Notes under the pieces: model-generated
Told to the model about the DNA's origin: nothing
Database searches by the model: none
Seen by the model: the letters and a program-made list of their open reading frames with translations, nothing else
NCBI GenBank assembly: GCA_030761205.1
Contig: JAULJL010000011.1
Location: 17,350,501-17,414,500, forward strand
Length of the DNA stretch: 64,000 bases
Reading direction: 5' to 3'
From: Fremontodendron californicum
Taxonomy: Eukaryota; Streptophyta; Magnoliopsida; Malvales; Malvaceae
Shown here: positions 34,801 to 48,408 of the stretch, piece by piece
Position numbering within the stretch: the stretch's first letter is position 1
Layout of the letters: each line of letters starts with the position of its first letter
Program-made: the position numbers and the translations under genes

Positions 34801-35317
34801 GATTTAACCTCATTTAGTTCATCATTTCTTGAGTCTAAACTGATTTTCCTAGATTTTTTTGAATTTTTTATAAGGATAAAAAAATAGCTATTTAAAATCG
34901 GTTTTTGGAGTCAAAATGAGCCTCTTTAAAACTATCAAATTTTTATTTTTATTTGCACAAAAAAAAAAAGAGGGGCTGGTTGGAGTCATTAGCTACTGTT
35001 TTAGGATGTTTTCTATGTTATCTCAAAGATAAAAATTGGTTTTACAAAAATTAGGTCATGGGTAGTTAATCCGGGTTTCAAAAATAAGTTAAAGACTAGA
35101 GGTTTTTAGGAGCTATTCGGCAATTGGACTCTTTAAATCCAAAAATTGCATTTCCCTTAATCCGAGCCCAAAATCGTTCAACTTAGAATCCAATTTAAGT
35201 TTATTTCAAAGGTAATCAGACACCTTTTTAGGTGTACGGAGGTCCTTACTTCAAGGGAGAAACACATCTTCATGCATTGCATATTTTAAATTGTTTTTGT
35301 TGCGTTATGCTACTCTC
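31815..35317 (+). repeat. Tat/Ogre 3' LTR, first 3.5 kb
   Basis: Starts TGTAGACACCTAATCTTGTCC. It is homologous to the reverse complement of 46850-53021: GTCAAC repeats near 31950-32010, the AGATGGAT/GGGGAAAA-type repeats at 32900-33300, and CATGCATTGCAT near 35272. No gene. The 155-aa minus frame at 32307-32774 and others are chance. It is cut near 35317 by LTR-B, leaving roughly the last 2 kb of the LTR outside. Confidence 0.85.
31948..32014 (+). repeat. Four short repeats of AAAAAGTCAAC
   Basis: Units of 15-18 bases (AAAAAAGTCAACC and variants) near the LTR start. The antisense copy is at about 52818-52895 in the solo LTR, so the repeat is an old feature of this LTR. Confidence 0.8.
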
Positions 35318-35883
35318 AGGCTCATGCTTAAACAAAATAATCAAAGTGCAACAGAAGTAAACAAAGAAGCACCCGAAGTACAACAGGATCTTAGGCTTGT
35401 GTTTAGCATAGGTTTATAGCATTAAAAACAAATAAATCACCTATATGATTTAGAAGTTACATATCCAAATCGCAATTTGCTCTAAAGTCCAAGATCCAAT
35501 TCGAACAAGATCACAAGAAGCACAATTGTCCTTCCTTTAGAGCTAGTCCACACGAACAGCTGATGGATCCTTCCCTAAGGTATGGTGATTCACTTGTGCT
35601 ATCAAGCTGATCCTAATATCACAATCAAAAGATCTATTTCTTGTGTTTATCTCCCTAAATCAATCTCACTCAACAAGGAAGAGAAGCGGCGAGAAAAACA
35701 CCAAGAGGAAGAGGAATTACAACAATCGTTTTTTTTGCAGGGAGGTGGCGATTTCTTCTTTTGCTAAGTTAGGGTTCTTTTCTTGAGACCAAATTTCTCT
35801 CAAGAAAAAATCAGAATATCTCCAGTAGAATCAAAGCCTTATGGGCGGCTATAGGCTCTATATCTGATATATATGCAGGCGCA
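35318..35883 (-). repeat. LTR-B fragment
   Basis: Begins TGCTACTCTCAGGCTCATGC, related to the LTR-A end TGTTGGGATTCGGCTCATGC, and from 35655 on matches 19000-19210. It inserted in the Tat LTR and was itself interrupted at 35884 by copia-4; the continuation would lie beyond the window. Confidence 0.7.
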
Positions 35884-37562
35884 TGTTGGGATTCGTCTCA
35901 TGCTCAAACAAAGATAATGTATAATTTAATCGTCAAGTTAAACATACAACGCAACAGAATAAAACAAAACAAAGAGAAACCGAATCCCTCCATGGATCTG
36001 TCTATGAATTCAAAATGATTATCCTATCAAGCACAGATAACAATCAAAATCTCAAACCTCAGTAATGGAGATTGCCGAAACCTCAAGACAGATTCTTGAT
36101 GTTCTTGTTCTTGTACACAAAGCCTGTTTGTCACAAACCAAAGTTGTCCAATTGTCCGGCCTCTAATAGTCATCCATACAGGTGACTCAAAAACCTTCAC
36201 AAGGTTGTGATTATGTTTGCCAAGACGATGCTAGTAGTCTAGGTTGTGAGAAACCTTCCTCCTCTAACACTAGTTAGCCGAGAAGAAGGAGGTAGAAAGA
36301 AAATAGATTCCTCCTCTTCTTTTCTTTATTCGTCGATTCTCATAGGGAGGTGAGAGAATGCGGCTTCTAGGGTTTTCTTTACTTAGGGAGGCGACAACAA
36401 CATAAGATATATATATAATCAAGATTAGTGTATGCCAACTATTGGACTAACTGCAGTAAAGCACTTATACGTATTATTAAATATTCATAATAACCCACAA
36501 CACTTAATGAATATTTAACCTGGCCCAGTCTTATTTTAATTTCATTAATCACTTTTTGTGTGTGACCCATTAGGCCCTTAACATGTTGGCAAGAAATATA
36601 ATAAATTCAATTAAGAATTTCCTATTTATATTTATAGATCATAAGCGACATCTAACAATGCATCATGACCACCAAAATGCCAAGAGTCTCATCAAGCTTC
36701 AACAAGCCTTTCGTTTACAATATGTCCGTGTAATTCGATCCCTTCATCAAATATCTCAGGATAGGAAAGAGCATGGTTCAGTGTCTACTCTTAATCCCAT
36801 TCCATATTTGATCTGCAGCTTTAATATTAACTCCTTAAGTATTGCCTTGGCCAAAGACTTCCATAACTTAATATAAGCCATATACATGTGAGATATGTCC
36901 CCTCATATCACTGGGGGTGATGAATTCTCTCTGGACCACTCATTCATCTTCGTATGCTTCATGTCATACCCAATAACACCCTACCATAAGCATCCTCATG
37001 ATTTTACCCGTTCGTGATGAAATCTAAGTATGACAGTTAACATACGAGATGACCTGGTGTCACAAGTCAAAGGATTACTTACACTATTGACACATGAGAT
37101 TATTTTCCATAGACACTTGAGTGAAATACCAAATGGAACTCTCATAGTGGGTCATGTTCAGTGAACTTTTTCAACTAACAAGCAGCCATATGTTATCCCC
37201 AAGTATCTCTATACTTTCAACTTATGAGATCGGTTGCAAGCATTAAGTGCATGAAGGCTTAACATATGCTAGTCTTTGAGCATTATTAATGCCCTGTCTT
37301 GACAATACGATGACCAGGAACAATTTAGAAACATTGCATTGATGCATAAGGACCCTCATAATTGTAACTCCTTACAATTCCTTTGCAATGCCATTATGTT
37401 TCGTGGGCTTTATCTTCACAAGTGATTTATAACACTAATAACAAAACTTATGGATAAAGAAATACCTCAATTATAATTAATAAACTATAATGTGCAATAC
37501 ATGAATATATAAATAGTGTCTTACAAGCCAAACTAGATTGTCTTGCAAGGCTTACACCAATA
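35884..37562 (-). repeat. copia-4 3' LTR (LTR-A)
   Basis: TGTTGGGATTCGTCTCATGC to GGCTTACACCAATA, 1679 bp. The element is minus. Followed by the purine-rich tract (sense AGTGGGAGATTA) and RNase H. Confidence 0.93.
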
Positions 37563-37576
37563 ATCTCCCACTAGTA

Positions 37577-40500
37577 CTAAAGCCAATTGCCCATGTACTT
37601 AAGCCCATGTCTTTCCATATGACGATTGTGTTTCTGCTGGGACAGAACCTTAGTGAAAGGATCAGCTATATTATCCTCTCTGGGTACCCTTTCCATACTT
37701 ATATCACCTTTTTTAATTATATCTCTAATTAAGTGATGTTGGTGCAATACATGTTTGGATTTTTGATGAGACCTTGGTTCATTTTCTTGTGCTATGGCTC
37801 CATTGTTATCACTGGTAAAGTGGTACTGGATCAATAATGCTTGGAACCACATCAAGTTCAGTTATGAACTTCTTAATCCTAACAGCCTCTTTCGCTGCCT
37901 CACACGGGGAGATGTATTCAACTTCTATTGTTGAATCTACAATTGTAGTCTGTTTGGACCTTTTCCAGCTAACTGCAACTCTATTTAATGTAATTACGTA
38001 ATCGCCCTGCGATTTACTGTCATCCTTATCAGTTTGGAATCTAGCATTTGTATAACCCCTTACTAGGAGTTCAGCCCCTCCATAGACCAAGAAAATATCC
38101 TTAGTTCTTCTCAAGTACTTGAGGATATTCTTGACAGTAGTCTAGTGAATTTCACCAGGATTACTTTGGTATCGGCTCGTGACACTCAAAGCGTATGATA
38201 CATCTGGTCTTGTGCACAACATGGCGTACGTGATAGATCATATTGCCGAAACATACGGGATCCTATCCATCCGTGTCCTTTCTTCATAAGTTTTAGGACA
38301 CATCTCTTTCGAGAGTTGTACACCATGTACTATAGGCAAGTTACCTCTTTTGAATATATCCATGGTAAACCTCTTTAGCACCTTGTCTATGTAAATGGAT
38401 TGGGACAATCCAAGTAGCCTTTTCGATCTATCTCTATAGATCTTAATTCCTAGAATATATGCTGCTTCTCCCAAATCCTTCATGGAGAATTGTTTGGAAA
38501 GCCAGACCTTGGTGGTCTGAAGCATAGATACATCGTTTCCTATGAGAAATATGTCTTCGACATATAGCAATAGGAACACAACTGCATGTCCGTTTACCTT
38601 CTTGTAAACACATGGTTTATCAGGATTCTTAATGAAACCAAATTCCTCAAGGTGCGTTTGGGAACTTGGACTTCAAAAGATGGATTTGGATTTCAAAAAT
38701 AGTGTAAATTGTGAATAAAAAACATGTAAAAGTAACATTGATGATTATGTTTCAAATCTATGGATTTGTTGGATGCCTATTTAGTGGTGAATTTGAAATA
38801 CCCATAGCTATTTGTGAATTCGAAATCCATGTTTTTATACATTTCAAATATATAATCATATTTAGTCTTAACTAATTTATACATAATGTATGCATTTCAT
38901 TCTCACAATTTATATAGCAAATTAAATATAAATCCAAATTTTCAAATTCATGTTCCCAAACATAGCATAATTGTTTCATCAAAGCTAATGTTCCAACTTC
39001 GAGATGCTTGCCTTAGTCCATAAATAGACTTTTGCAGCTTGCATACCTTATTAGAAGTGGCCTTGGATGAAAAACCTTCAAGTTGTGTCATATACACTTA
39101 CTCTTGCAAATTCCCATTAAGGAATGCAGTTTTTACATCCATCTGCCGTATCTCATAATCATGGTATGGAGCAATAGCAAGCATAATCCTAATGGACTTA
39201 ACCATGGCAACTGAAGAAAAGGTTTCTTCAAAATCAATGCCTTCAACTTGATTATAACCTTTTCCATCCATGTCTGTCTTTATCTTGTAGACCCATTTAC
39301 ACCCTATAGGTTATATCCCTTGAGGTGGATCAACAAAGGACCAAACTTGGTTAACTTCTATGGCATCCATTTCGAATTTCGTGGCTTGAATGTCCAACAT
39401 CGCTTCCTTATAGGTAGTAGGTTCATTATCAATGGGCAACCCATCTCTTTCCAAAAGAAATCCATATCTTATTGGTGTTTGCCTCTCCCTACTAGACCTA
39501 CGGAGTACTTGTGTTTCTTGAGCATCAGTTCGAGCATCTAATGCCTCGACCAATGGCTCAGGTTTTGAGGGAATATTAGGTTGTGGTTCTTGAACAGAAA
39601 CTTCAAGTTTTACTTTACTCCCACTGAATCCTTCTAGTAGAAACTCTTTCTCTAAAAAAAGCAGTAGTAGGACTGTAAAAGTAATATCCAACAGTCTCTT
39701 TAGGATATCCCACAAACTTACATTTTTCTTATCTAGCTCCAAGTTTATCAAAAGGTACTTTCTTCACAAAGGTAGTACATCCCCAAATCTTTAGATAAGA
39801 TAAGTAATGCTTCTTGCCATACCACATCTCATATGGTACCTTATCTACGGATTTGCATGGAACCCTATTTAGAAGGTAAGCTGCAGTTTCTAAGGCATAT
39901 CCTCGAAAGGACATCGAAAGGTCAACCTTAGACATCATGGATCGAACCATGTCCAACAAGGTTCGTTTTCTCCTCTCGGACACTCCGTTATACTGAGGAG
40001 TTTCAGGTGGAGTAAATTACGACAAAATTCCATTTTTTGTCAAATGATCCAAGAAATCATGGATTAAATACTCTCCTCCTCTGATCTAAGAGCCGAATAT
40101 TTTTCCCAGTTTGTTTCTCCACTTCAGCTCTGAACTCTTTGAACTTTTCAAAAACTTCAGACTTGTATCTCATCAGATACATATAACCATATCTTGAATG
40201 ATCATCAATAAAGGTTATTAAGTATGAGTAATTACCTCTAGCAGCTGTGTTTAGTGGCCCACGTACATTTGAATGTATTAAGCCTAATAAAAAACCAGCT
40301 CTTTCACCCTTTCCTGTAAAGAGATTCTTGGTCATCTTACGAAGGAGACAACATTCACAAGTTCTATATGATTCATAATCAGAGGGTTCCAAATAACCAT
40401 GTTTATGCAATTTGGAAATCCTTGTCTCATTGATATGACCAAGTCTACAATGCCAGATGTAAGTCTTACTTGGATCATCCTTTATTGTTTTCTTGACATT

Positions 40501-41130
40501 TATATTGAACATAGGCATCTCTGGATCCAAAACATATAATCTATTATGTAATGTTGCCGATCCATAGTGAATGTCTTTAAGAATGATGGAGCAACTATTG
40601 CCCTTCATTCTTATCTCAAAACTATCATTAACAGTGAGGTATGAAACATAAATGATGTTTCTAGACAATACTGGAACAAAGTAACAATCTTTCAATTCCA
40701 ACTTCATGCCAGACGGAAAAGATAAAGTACATGTTCCAACGGCCAATACTGCAACTTTTTCACCATTGCCTACTCTTAGAACTACTTCATATTTGCTCAA
40801 CTTTCTACTTCCTTTCAACATCCTTATGTCATTACATAGATGTGAACCGCATCCTGAATCAACTATCCAGGAATTAGATTTAACAGTAGAAAGATTCAGT
40901 TCAATCACAAATACAATCAACCCAGAAACTTCTATAAGTTCTTCTTGACTTGTCAAGTGAGCTACCTTCCTTTCATTGAGAATGCTTCTCAATCTTTTGT
41001 ACCAATGCAAACATTTTGGACTAATGGCATTCATAATGTCGCGTAGTGCAGTTAAAGTATTAACCATTTTCAACAACCTAATATGGAAAAAGTATATATC
41101 AGTTATATTCATGCATTTATACCAATTCAA
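37577..41130 (-). pseudogene. Decayed copia pol with full-length RT, copia-4
   Basis: A 357-aa piece (40057-41130) holds protease (IVDSGCGSHLCN), the pre-integrase zinc region (HCRLGHINE, CECC) and the first integrase Asp region. The integrase end is at 39729-39983 (ERRKRTLLD). The next piece (39311-39751) runs from the integrase tail into RT (RRSSRERQTP ... NQVWSFVDPP). RT continues over 38970-39310 (KWVYKIKTDMDG, DVKTAFLNG, CKLQKSIYGLRQAS). After the MITE the RT tail has YVED instead of YVDD (38238-38579), followed by RNase H (37577-38114). It has stops and frameshifts throughout. This copy shows what the other copies have lost. Confidence 0.88.
38651..38968. mobile_element. MITE-like insertion (~318 bp) in copia-4 RT
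   Basis: The ends GGTGCGTTTGGGAAC and GTTCCCAAACATAGCA are inverted repeats, and inner parts (GGATTTGGATTTC / AAATCCAAATTTTC) also pair, giving an imperfect terminal inverted repeat of about 40 bases. It has no ORF. Flanking copia sequence (AAATTCCTCAA / TTGTTTCATC) joins in frame with related copies once it is removed. Ends of this type occur in PIF/Harbinger- and hAT-like MITEs; the superfamily is not settled because the target duplication is unclear. Confidence 0.7.
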
Positions 41131-42923
41131 GATGAGGTATTAAATCTCTTAACGGTTCTCCCACTAATTTTTTGAGATAATAGCCCTCACTATTATTCGA
41201 AAATCTCATCAAAGTATTTCTAGTGGGCTGAGATCCCTTTCAACATGTTGCAACCTTGAATGACTCAACAAATTACAGCAAGCCTAGTTGGGTAGATAAC
41301 ATAGCTTATCAACTGCATCTGTATGCAACTCCCAGATCAGTTAGGTAACAACTCCTTGTCTAAGCACATCATATGTACTTCGCCTAACTTTGCCTCTAAC
41401 ACCATGCTGTCAAGTTTGACGCATCTGGATAACATGGCGTTAGTTGAGTAAGACCCAAATTAATAACTCAAACATATTCGTACAGTAGTTTGACCTTGAG
41501 TGACTCAACAAGCCTCCTACTAGAAGAACTCTGGTTATCTTGTTATGATGATGGAAGGCAACTTTATCATGCGAAACATGTGAATCAATATTGTAAAGAG
41601 GGATTTCCTTGTTCTTTATAAGTCTCATCATATCAGGCTTTCATAGCATTTATAATATCGTAGAAAATAAATCTATAACATGCTTTCTACTTGGATGATT
41701 ATTGACTTTTCTAATCTAATTTCCTTGAGCAATCAAAGCAAATTAGTTGGTCAAATTCCCAGGTGATTACATATACAGTGTTCGAAGCTTGCTTGTAAAC
41801 TCCTTATCTTCATGGTGCCCATCTTCTCCATCTTCAACTTACAAAAGTTATTCCTAGCTAATCCTAATTTTACACTTTGATGTAACTAATTACATTTGCA
41901 ATAAAGAAACCTCAAGTTACATTTGAGGGGAGTGAGGCGAGGAAAGAATTTTTACAACTCCAAAAAATGAGAGATAAGGCAGGGCACGTAGTCCCTATTT
42001 AATTAATAAAAACCATAAAAATAAATACAACCATCCACAATCATAACGGATCTAAGTCCATAATCATCCCATACATTCACAAACAATTTATGAACATATA
42101 AATCATGCTTTATCTCTAGTTGCCATTCAATGATTATATTGGATCCATAATTTAATTCAAAGAAAATAATAAACATTTATTCTAATCTCATTAGAATAAC
42201 CCTATTCCGATTAGGATTATTTCCTTTAATTAAATTATCATCCAATTAAACAATTTAATTGAATATTTTTGTAAATTCTTATTTCGGTTATTTAATTAAT
42301 TTAACAATATTACCATGGTTGCCAATTCAAGTGTTGTAATTCAACTCGGACACTACAACATTAGAAACTCAATATTGTTAAAATCCGCAAGCTGTGAAAA
42401 TCTGATAGAAGCGAAAACCCTAGCAAGGGAAGGCGCAGGTTGAGGCTACCAGGGTATAGCCGTCGCCTCCTTCTCCCTACAGCCTATCTTTATGCTTTTC
42501 ACAACTTCCAACTTTTCAATCCCAAATCAGTTTTATGATTTTTCAAGCTTGCCAAGAACAATTCTAAGCAATTTTAAATCCTAAAAATCATCAAACCATG
42601 CATTAAAAACAGCCAAGAAAAATCTACAAGTTTTTTTGACTCAAATCACCAAATATGCGCAAAGCAGGCAAAAACAATTCGCAATTGCTGCCAAACTTTC
42701 GCCAGTTGTATTAATCAGTTTAAAACAATTTTAAACCAATTAATCAACAAGAATTCACCATGGCAACCTACTGCCTTCACCGAAACACTAAAAGTGCAAA
42801 TTCTCACAAATTCGGTTTGTGACAATCGGAACAAAACAATTCAAAGAACAAAACAGTTTTGTTAAAGGTAACAATCAAAGCATAGATCGTAAAGGAATAA
42901 CATAAGAGAGGCTCTAATAAAAC

Positions 42924-43686
42924 TATTAGGATTCGGATCATGCTCAAACAGAGATAATGTATAATTTAATTATCAAGTTAAACATACAACGCAGCGGAAT
43001 AAAACAAAACAAAGAGAAACCGAATCCCTCCATGGATCTGCCTATGAATTAAAAATGATCATCTTGTCAAGAACAGATAACAATCAAAATCTCATACCTC
43101 TGTAATGGATATTGCCAAAACCTCAAGACAGATTCTTGATGTTCTTGTTCTTGTACTCAAAGCCCACTTGTCACAAACCAAAGTCGTCAAATTGTCCGGC
43201 CTCAAACAATAATCCACACAGGTGACTCGAAAACCTTCACAAGGTTGAGATTATGTTTGCCAAGATGATGTTAGTAGTCTAGGTTGTGAGAAACCTTCCT
43301 CCTCTAACACTAGTTAGCCGAAAAGAAACAGGCAGGAAGAAAATAGATTCCTCCTTTTCTTTTCTCTATGCACCGATTCTCTTAGGGAGGTGAGAGAATG
43401 CGGCTACCAGGTTTTCCTTGCTTACGGACGCGACAACAACATAAGGCATATATATAATCAGGTTTAATGTATGCCAACTATTGGACTAACTGCACTAAAG
43501 CCCTTCTACATATTATTAAATATTCACAATAAGCCCACAACCCTTAATGAATATTTAATTTGGCCCAATCTCATTTTAATTTCATTAATCACCTTTTGTG
43601 TGTGACCCATTTGGCCCTTAACATGTTGGCAATAAATATAATAAATTCAATTAAGAATTTCCTATTTATATTTATAGATCATGAGC
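42924..43686 (-). repeat. copia-4 5' LTR, interrupted
   Basis: Starts TATTAGGATTCGG and breaks after TATAGATCATGAGC, where the copia-5 LTR begins. The remainder of this LTR should lie beyond the right edge of the window. Confidence 0.88.
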
Positions 43687-45359
43687 TATTGGGATTCGGC
43701 TCATGCTCAAACAGAGATAATGTATGATTTAATCATCAAGTTAAACATACAACGCAGCGGACTAAAATAAAACATAGAGAAAATCGAGTCCCTCCAAGGA
43801 TCTGCCTATGAATTCAAAATGATCAGGCTGTTAAGAACAGATAACAATCAAAATCTCTTACCTCTATATTGGAGATTATCGAAACCTCAAGACAGATTAT
43901 TGATGTTCTTGTACAGAAAGCTCGCTTGTCGAAAACCAAAGCCGTCAAATTGTTCGACCTCTAACAGTAACCCGCACAGGTGATCTCAAAGCCTTCACAA
44001 GGTTGAGATTATGTTTTGCCAAGACGATGCTAGCAGTCTAGGTTGTGAGAAACCTTCATCCTCTACCTTAATTAGCCAAAAGAAACAAGAATAATCGAAT
44101 TCTCCTTTCTCTCTTACTATTCGGCCGATTCACACTTAGGGGAGTGAGAGGCGCTGATTTCAGGTAAATCCTTAGGGGGGAGGCGGCAACAAAATAAGCA
44201 TATATATAAGTAGGTTTAGTGTATGCCAACTATTGGACTAACTGCACTAAAGACCTTATACATATTATTAAATATTCACAATAAGCCTACAACACTTAAT
44301 GACTATTTAATCTGGCCCAATCTCATTTTAATTTCATTAATCACCTTTTGTGTGTGACCCATTAGGCCCTTAACATGTTGGCAATAAATATAATTAATTA
44401 ATTCAATCAAGCATTTCCTGTTTATATTTATAGATCATGAGCGGCATCTAGCGATGCATCAAGGCCACCCAAATGTCAAGATAGTCATCAAGCTTCGACT
44501 AGCCTTTCGTGTACAATATGTCTGTGTAATTCGATCCTTTCATCAAATATCCCAAGATAGGAAAGAGCATGGTTCAGTGTCTACTCTTAATCCCATTCCA
44601 TATTAGATCTACAACTTTAATATTAACTCCTTAAGTATTGCCTTGGCCAAGGACTTCCATAAGTTAATATAAGCCAGATTCATGTGAGATATGTCCCCTC
44701 ATATCACTTGGGGTGATGAATCCTCTCTGGACCACTCATTCATCTTCGTATGCTTCATGTCATACCCAATAACACCCTACCATAAGCATCCTCGTGATTG
44801 GGACCCGTTCGTGATGAAATCTAAGTATGACAGTTCATATATAAGATGACCTAGTGTCACAAGTCAAAGGATTACTTATACTATTAACACATGAGAGTAT
44901 TTTCCCTAGACACTTAAGTGAAATACCAAATGGAACTCTCATGGCTGGTCATGTTCAGTGAACTTGTTCAACTAACAAGCACCCATATGTTATCCCCAAG
45001 TATCTCTATACTTTCAACCTAGGAGACCGGTTGCATGCATCAAGTGCATGAAGGCTTAACATATGCCAGTCTTTGAGCATTGTCAATGCCCTGTCTTGAC
45101 AATACAATTACCAGGAACAGTTTTAGAAACACGACATTGATGCATAAGGATCCTCATAATTGTAACTCCTTACAATTCCTTTGCAATGCAATTGTGTCTC
45201 ATGGGCTTTATCTTCACAGTGATTTATAACAATTATAACAAACCTTATGGATAAAGAAATACCTCAGTTATAATTAATAAACTATAATGTGCAATACATA
45301 AATATATAAATAGTGTCTTACAAGCCTAACTAGATTGGCTTGTAGGGCTTACACCAACA
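43687..45359 (-). repeat. copia-5 3' LTR (LTR-A)
   Basis: TATTGGGATTCGGCTCATGC to GGCTTACACCAACA, 1673 bp. It lies inside the copia-4 5' LTR. Confidence 0.92.
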
Positions 45360-45590
45360 ATCTCCCACTAGCACTAAAGCCAATCGCCCATGTACTTAAG
45401 CCCATTTCCTTCCATGTGACAGTTATATTTCTGCTGGGACAGAAATCCTCAGTGGGTAACCATTTTCGTATTAATGTCACCTCTTTAAATGATTACAATA
45501 ATCAGGTGAAACTACCGTAATATATGCATGTATCTACGATGAGACCTTGGTTCCTTAGCTTGTGCTATGGCTCCATTGTTATCACAGTGA

Positions 45591-45595
45591 AGTGG
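45591..45595. repeat. Target-site duplication AGTGG (left) of the Tat solo LTR
   Basis: AGTGG precedes TGTCGCAACC and recurs at 53022-53026 after GTGTTTACA. Confidence 0.93.
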
Positions 45596-46319
45596 TGTCG
45601 CAACCTAAAAAACAACGACAACAACAAGTCTCATCGCAAGACTTTATATTTGTTAGGCGTGACATTAAAAAAAACTGAGGAAAAGTCGACTTATTTCCTC
45701 TTGAAATAAAATGAGGGTTTGAAATAACCTTGGAAAAAGTCATAGAGTGGCCACTAATCTTTTTTGGCTAGGTGTGATCGGCCACCTATTAAAACCGATT
45801 TTGTAAAACATTTTAAAATTGATTAAAATATTATTAAAACCAATTTCAAGTCTGCGTTTTAAACCAGAGAAAATCGTAGAATCGGGTTCGGAACTCGGTT
45901 ACGTGCGGGGAAGGATTAGCACCCTACAACGCCCGTATAAAACGGTACCTTATCAATCGTGTGTTATCTCAAGTCTCGGTAAAAAGTTGGTTTCAAATTT
46001 GGTGTTTTAAATTAATTCCCAATTTAAAGAAAAATAATTCCATTTTTAATTGAAAATGATCTGGAATTTATTAATTCAAATTTTTTCTATATTTCCCGAC
46101 AAAATCGGAAAAATATAAAAAAACAATAATTATTTATTTGGAAAACTTTCTGAATCATTCTCGTTTTTTGAAAGAAAGATATTCTTTTATTAATGATAAT
46201 TGATGATATTCCCTTCAGCAAACCCGGTAGAGAACTCATGAATTATTTTAACTCGGAAATATCTTTATTTTTATTTAAAATCATTATCTTTTTTTTTTAT
46301 TTAAAAAAAAAACATTTAA

Positions 46320-46720
46320 AAAAATGAATATGAACATGTGTGTCATAAATAAAATGACATAGCAAAGTCTAGATAATATAATGCAAACTAAATGTTATGA
46401 CATAATTCAAAAGGCATAGCATATTCTAAATGAGATGAAATGATTTAAATTACCTAATATTCTAAATGAAATGAAATATTCTAAATGAAATGAGATGTCC
46501 TAAATGACATAATATATTCTATATGAAAAGAAATAACCTAAGTAACATGGTATATTCTAAATGGAATAAAATGATTTAAATGACATGGCAAATGTAAATG
46601 ATTAAACCTAAATGACATGGAATATAATCTAAATGACATGAAACATGAAATAATGCTATCATGTAATATGCATGAAAATAGAAATAATAATGCATGAACA
46701 TAGTATATGCTAAATAATGT
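46320..46720. repeat. Degenerate repeats of AAATGACATGG / ATATTCTAAATG
   Basis: A loosely repeated 20-25-bp pattern within the Tat LTR. It is the same type as the larger array at 49611-50290. No coding potential. Confidence 0.6.
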
Positions 46721-47751
46721 GACAAAAATGAATAACTAAACAAAAAGCATAGAATAACATATAATATTCAAAGACATATAACAAACAACATAACACCATA
46801 AAATAAATCAAAATAATAACAATATCATAGAAATTATCAAAAATCACATATTATATAGTATGCATGGACATGGAAAATGCAATGCATGAAAATGTATTTT
46901 TTTCCTTTAATTAAAGAAATCAGAATATCTAAAAAGATATCCAGCTACCTTAGGAAAATATTTCAAATTAAATTTTCTAAAATCAAAATACTTTGTGATT
47001 GTTTGAAAACAATTTTGAAAATCTTGGATTAAAATTAAAAACCTAGCCAAACCCTTTAAAAATAGCTCTAATTTCCTAAATTTAAAATCCCGAACTTGGC
47101 CACCCTTAACCCGAGATTTGTAAAATCATTTTTTTAGTTTAAAAAGACTTAGAAACTATCCTAAGGCAGTAGCTAAAGCTTCTAACCAACCCCCTATAAA
47201 TGCCTTAGCCAAATTCAACAATTATTTTTCTTTTGAATTCAAAACTGCCTCTACTGTCCGATTTTGACACACTAATTTTTAGCCTATTTTTAAGAGTTCA
47301 AACAAATCTAAAAAAAATACTGGAGACTCAAACATGTAGAACTACATGAGAAAAAATTAGATTAAGTTTTTGATTAAATATGACTGCCCCAAAAAATCGA
47401 GAAAGTACAAGTACTGGGTGTAAAACTGTTTTGCCAAAACACATTTTTTTGTCTTTGATAAAATCATTTAAAATAAAAGTAAAATTGTTGGAGGTCATCC
47501 TAAAGACCTAAAAATAGTAGCTAAAACATTTAAAAACCTTGGACAAAAATTGGCTAAGTAAAAATATCACAAAGGTAGAATAATCAATTTGACAACCTTT
47601 TAATTTTCCACAAGTATGCTCAAGTGAGCATGACTTTGAGCCATTGATTGGCCTAAGTCATAAATCATGTGACATGACATGGAATGCATGAAAATTCAGC
47701 AAAGTGAATGCATGAAATGCATGGTTTAAAGTCTAGTGATATGGAAAATGC

Positions 47752-47756
47752 ATGGC
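47752..47756. repeat. Target-site duplication ATGGC (left)
   Basis: ATGGC precedes TGATAACTCG at 47757 and is repeated at 49607-49611. Confidence 0.9.
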
Positions 47757-48399
47757 TGATAACTCGTATAATTATATAGTTTTTAGTTATGTTTTATTAT
47801 TGTTTTGTGTCAAATACGAGTTATTATTGTTTAGTCTAATTGTGTTTATGATCTTTTATATTTTTATGTATTTTGGTCTTTTTCACAAGTTTCTTTGAGT
47901 GATTTCAGATTACTAGAATTAAGGGCAAATCCAGTTCAGTTCCAGTTCCGACACCTTTTACCATATCAGCTATATCTCGAGTTTCACTGAAGCAATAAGG
48001 CTGAAATTTGTAGCCGTGCAAAGCTAAGAGGCATATCTATCATTTTCATGTTTTACACTTCTTGAAACGGAGTCGTTTTCCCTAGCGAAATCGACCATGA
48101 AGTTGGCTGATGTGCAATGACGTCTGTGCTGACATGTTTTCGTATTTTGCCCATATCTTCTTATCCACATCAGCAAATGAGCTGATTCCAACGGCTATGG
48201 ATCAGTAACTGATAGGGTAACATTTTTCTAGAAGACCATGTGATCAGATAAGTCCTGGAAAATTGACAAAATCGACCATCAAGTTGGCTGATCAAAATCG
48301 TCATGTATGACGAAAATTGTTAGAAAATGCACCCACCTATTATACCTACCTTTGAAATTTGTAAAGCTTGTCTCTTGTCATTTAGCCCTCCAAAATTTG

Positions 48400-48408
48400 T
48401 ATAAATAG
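48400..48408 (+). promoter_or_regulatory. TATA box of the solo LTR
   Basis: TATAAATAG followed by AGGGCCTTGGA, the same context as in the LOG-element LTRs. Confidence 0.55.

Larger units (their letters stand above)
37563..42923 (-). mobile_element. copia-4 internal region (least-deleted copia copy)
   Basis: The internal region keeps the part of RT that copia-1, -3 and -5 have lost. Leader about 41150-42910, degenerate primer site at 42911-42922 (sense TTTTATTAGAGC), pol 37577-41130, one MITE inside RT. Gag is not visible. Confidence 0.9.
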
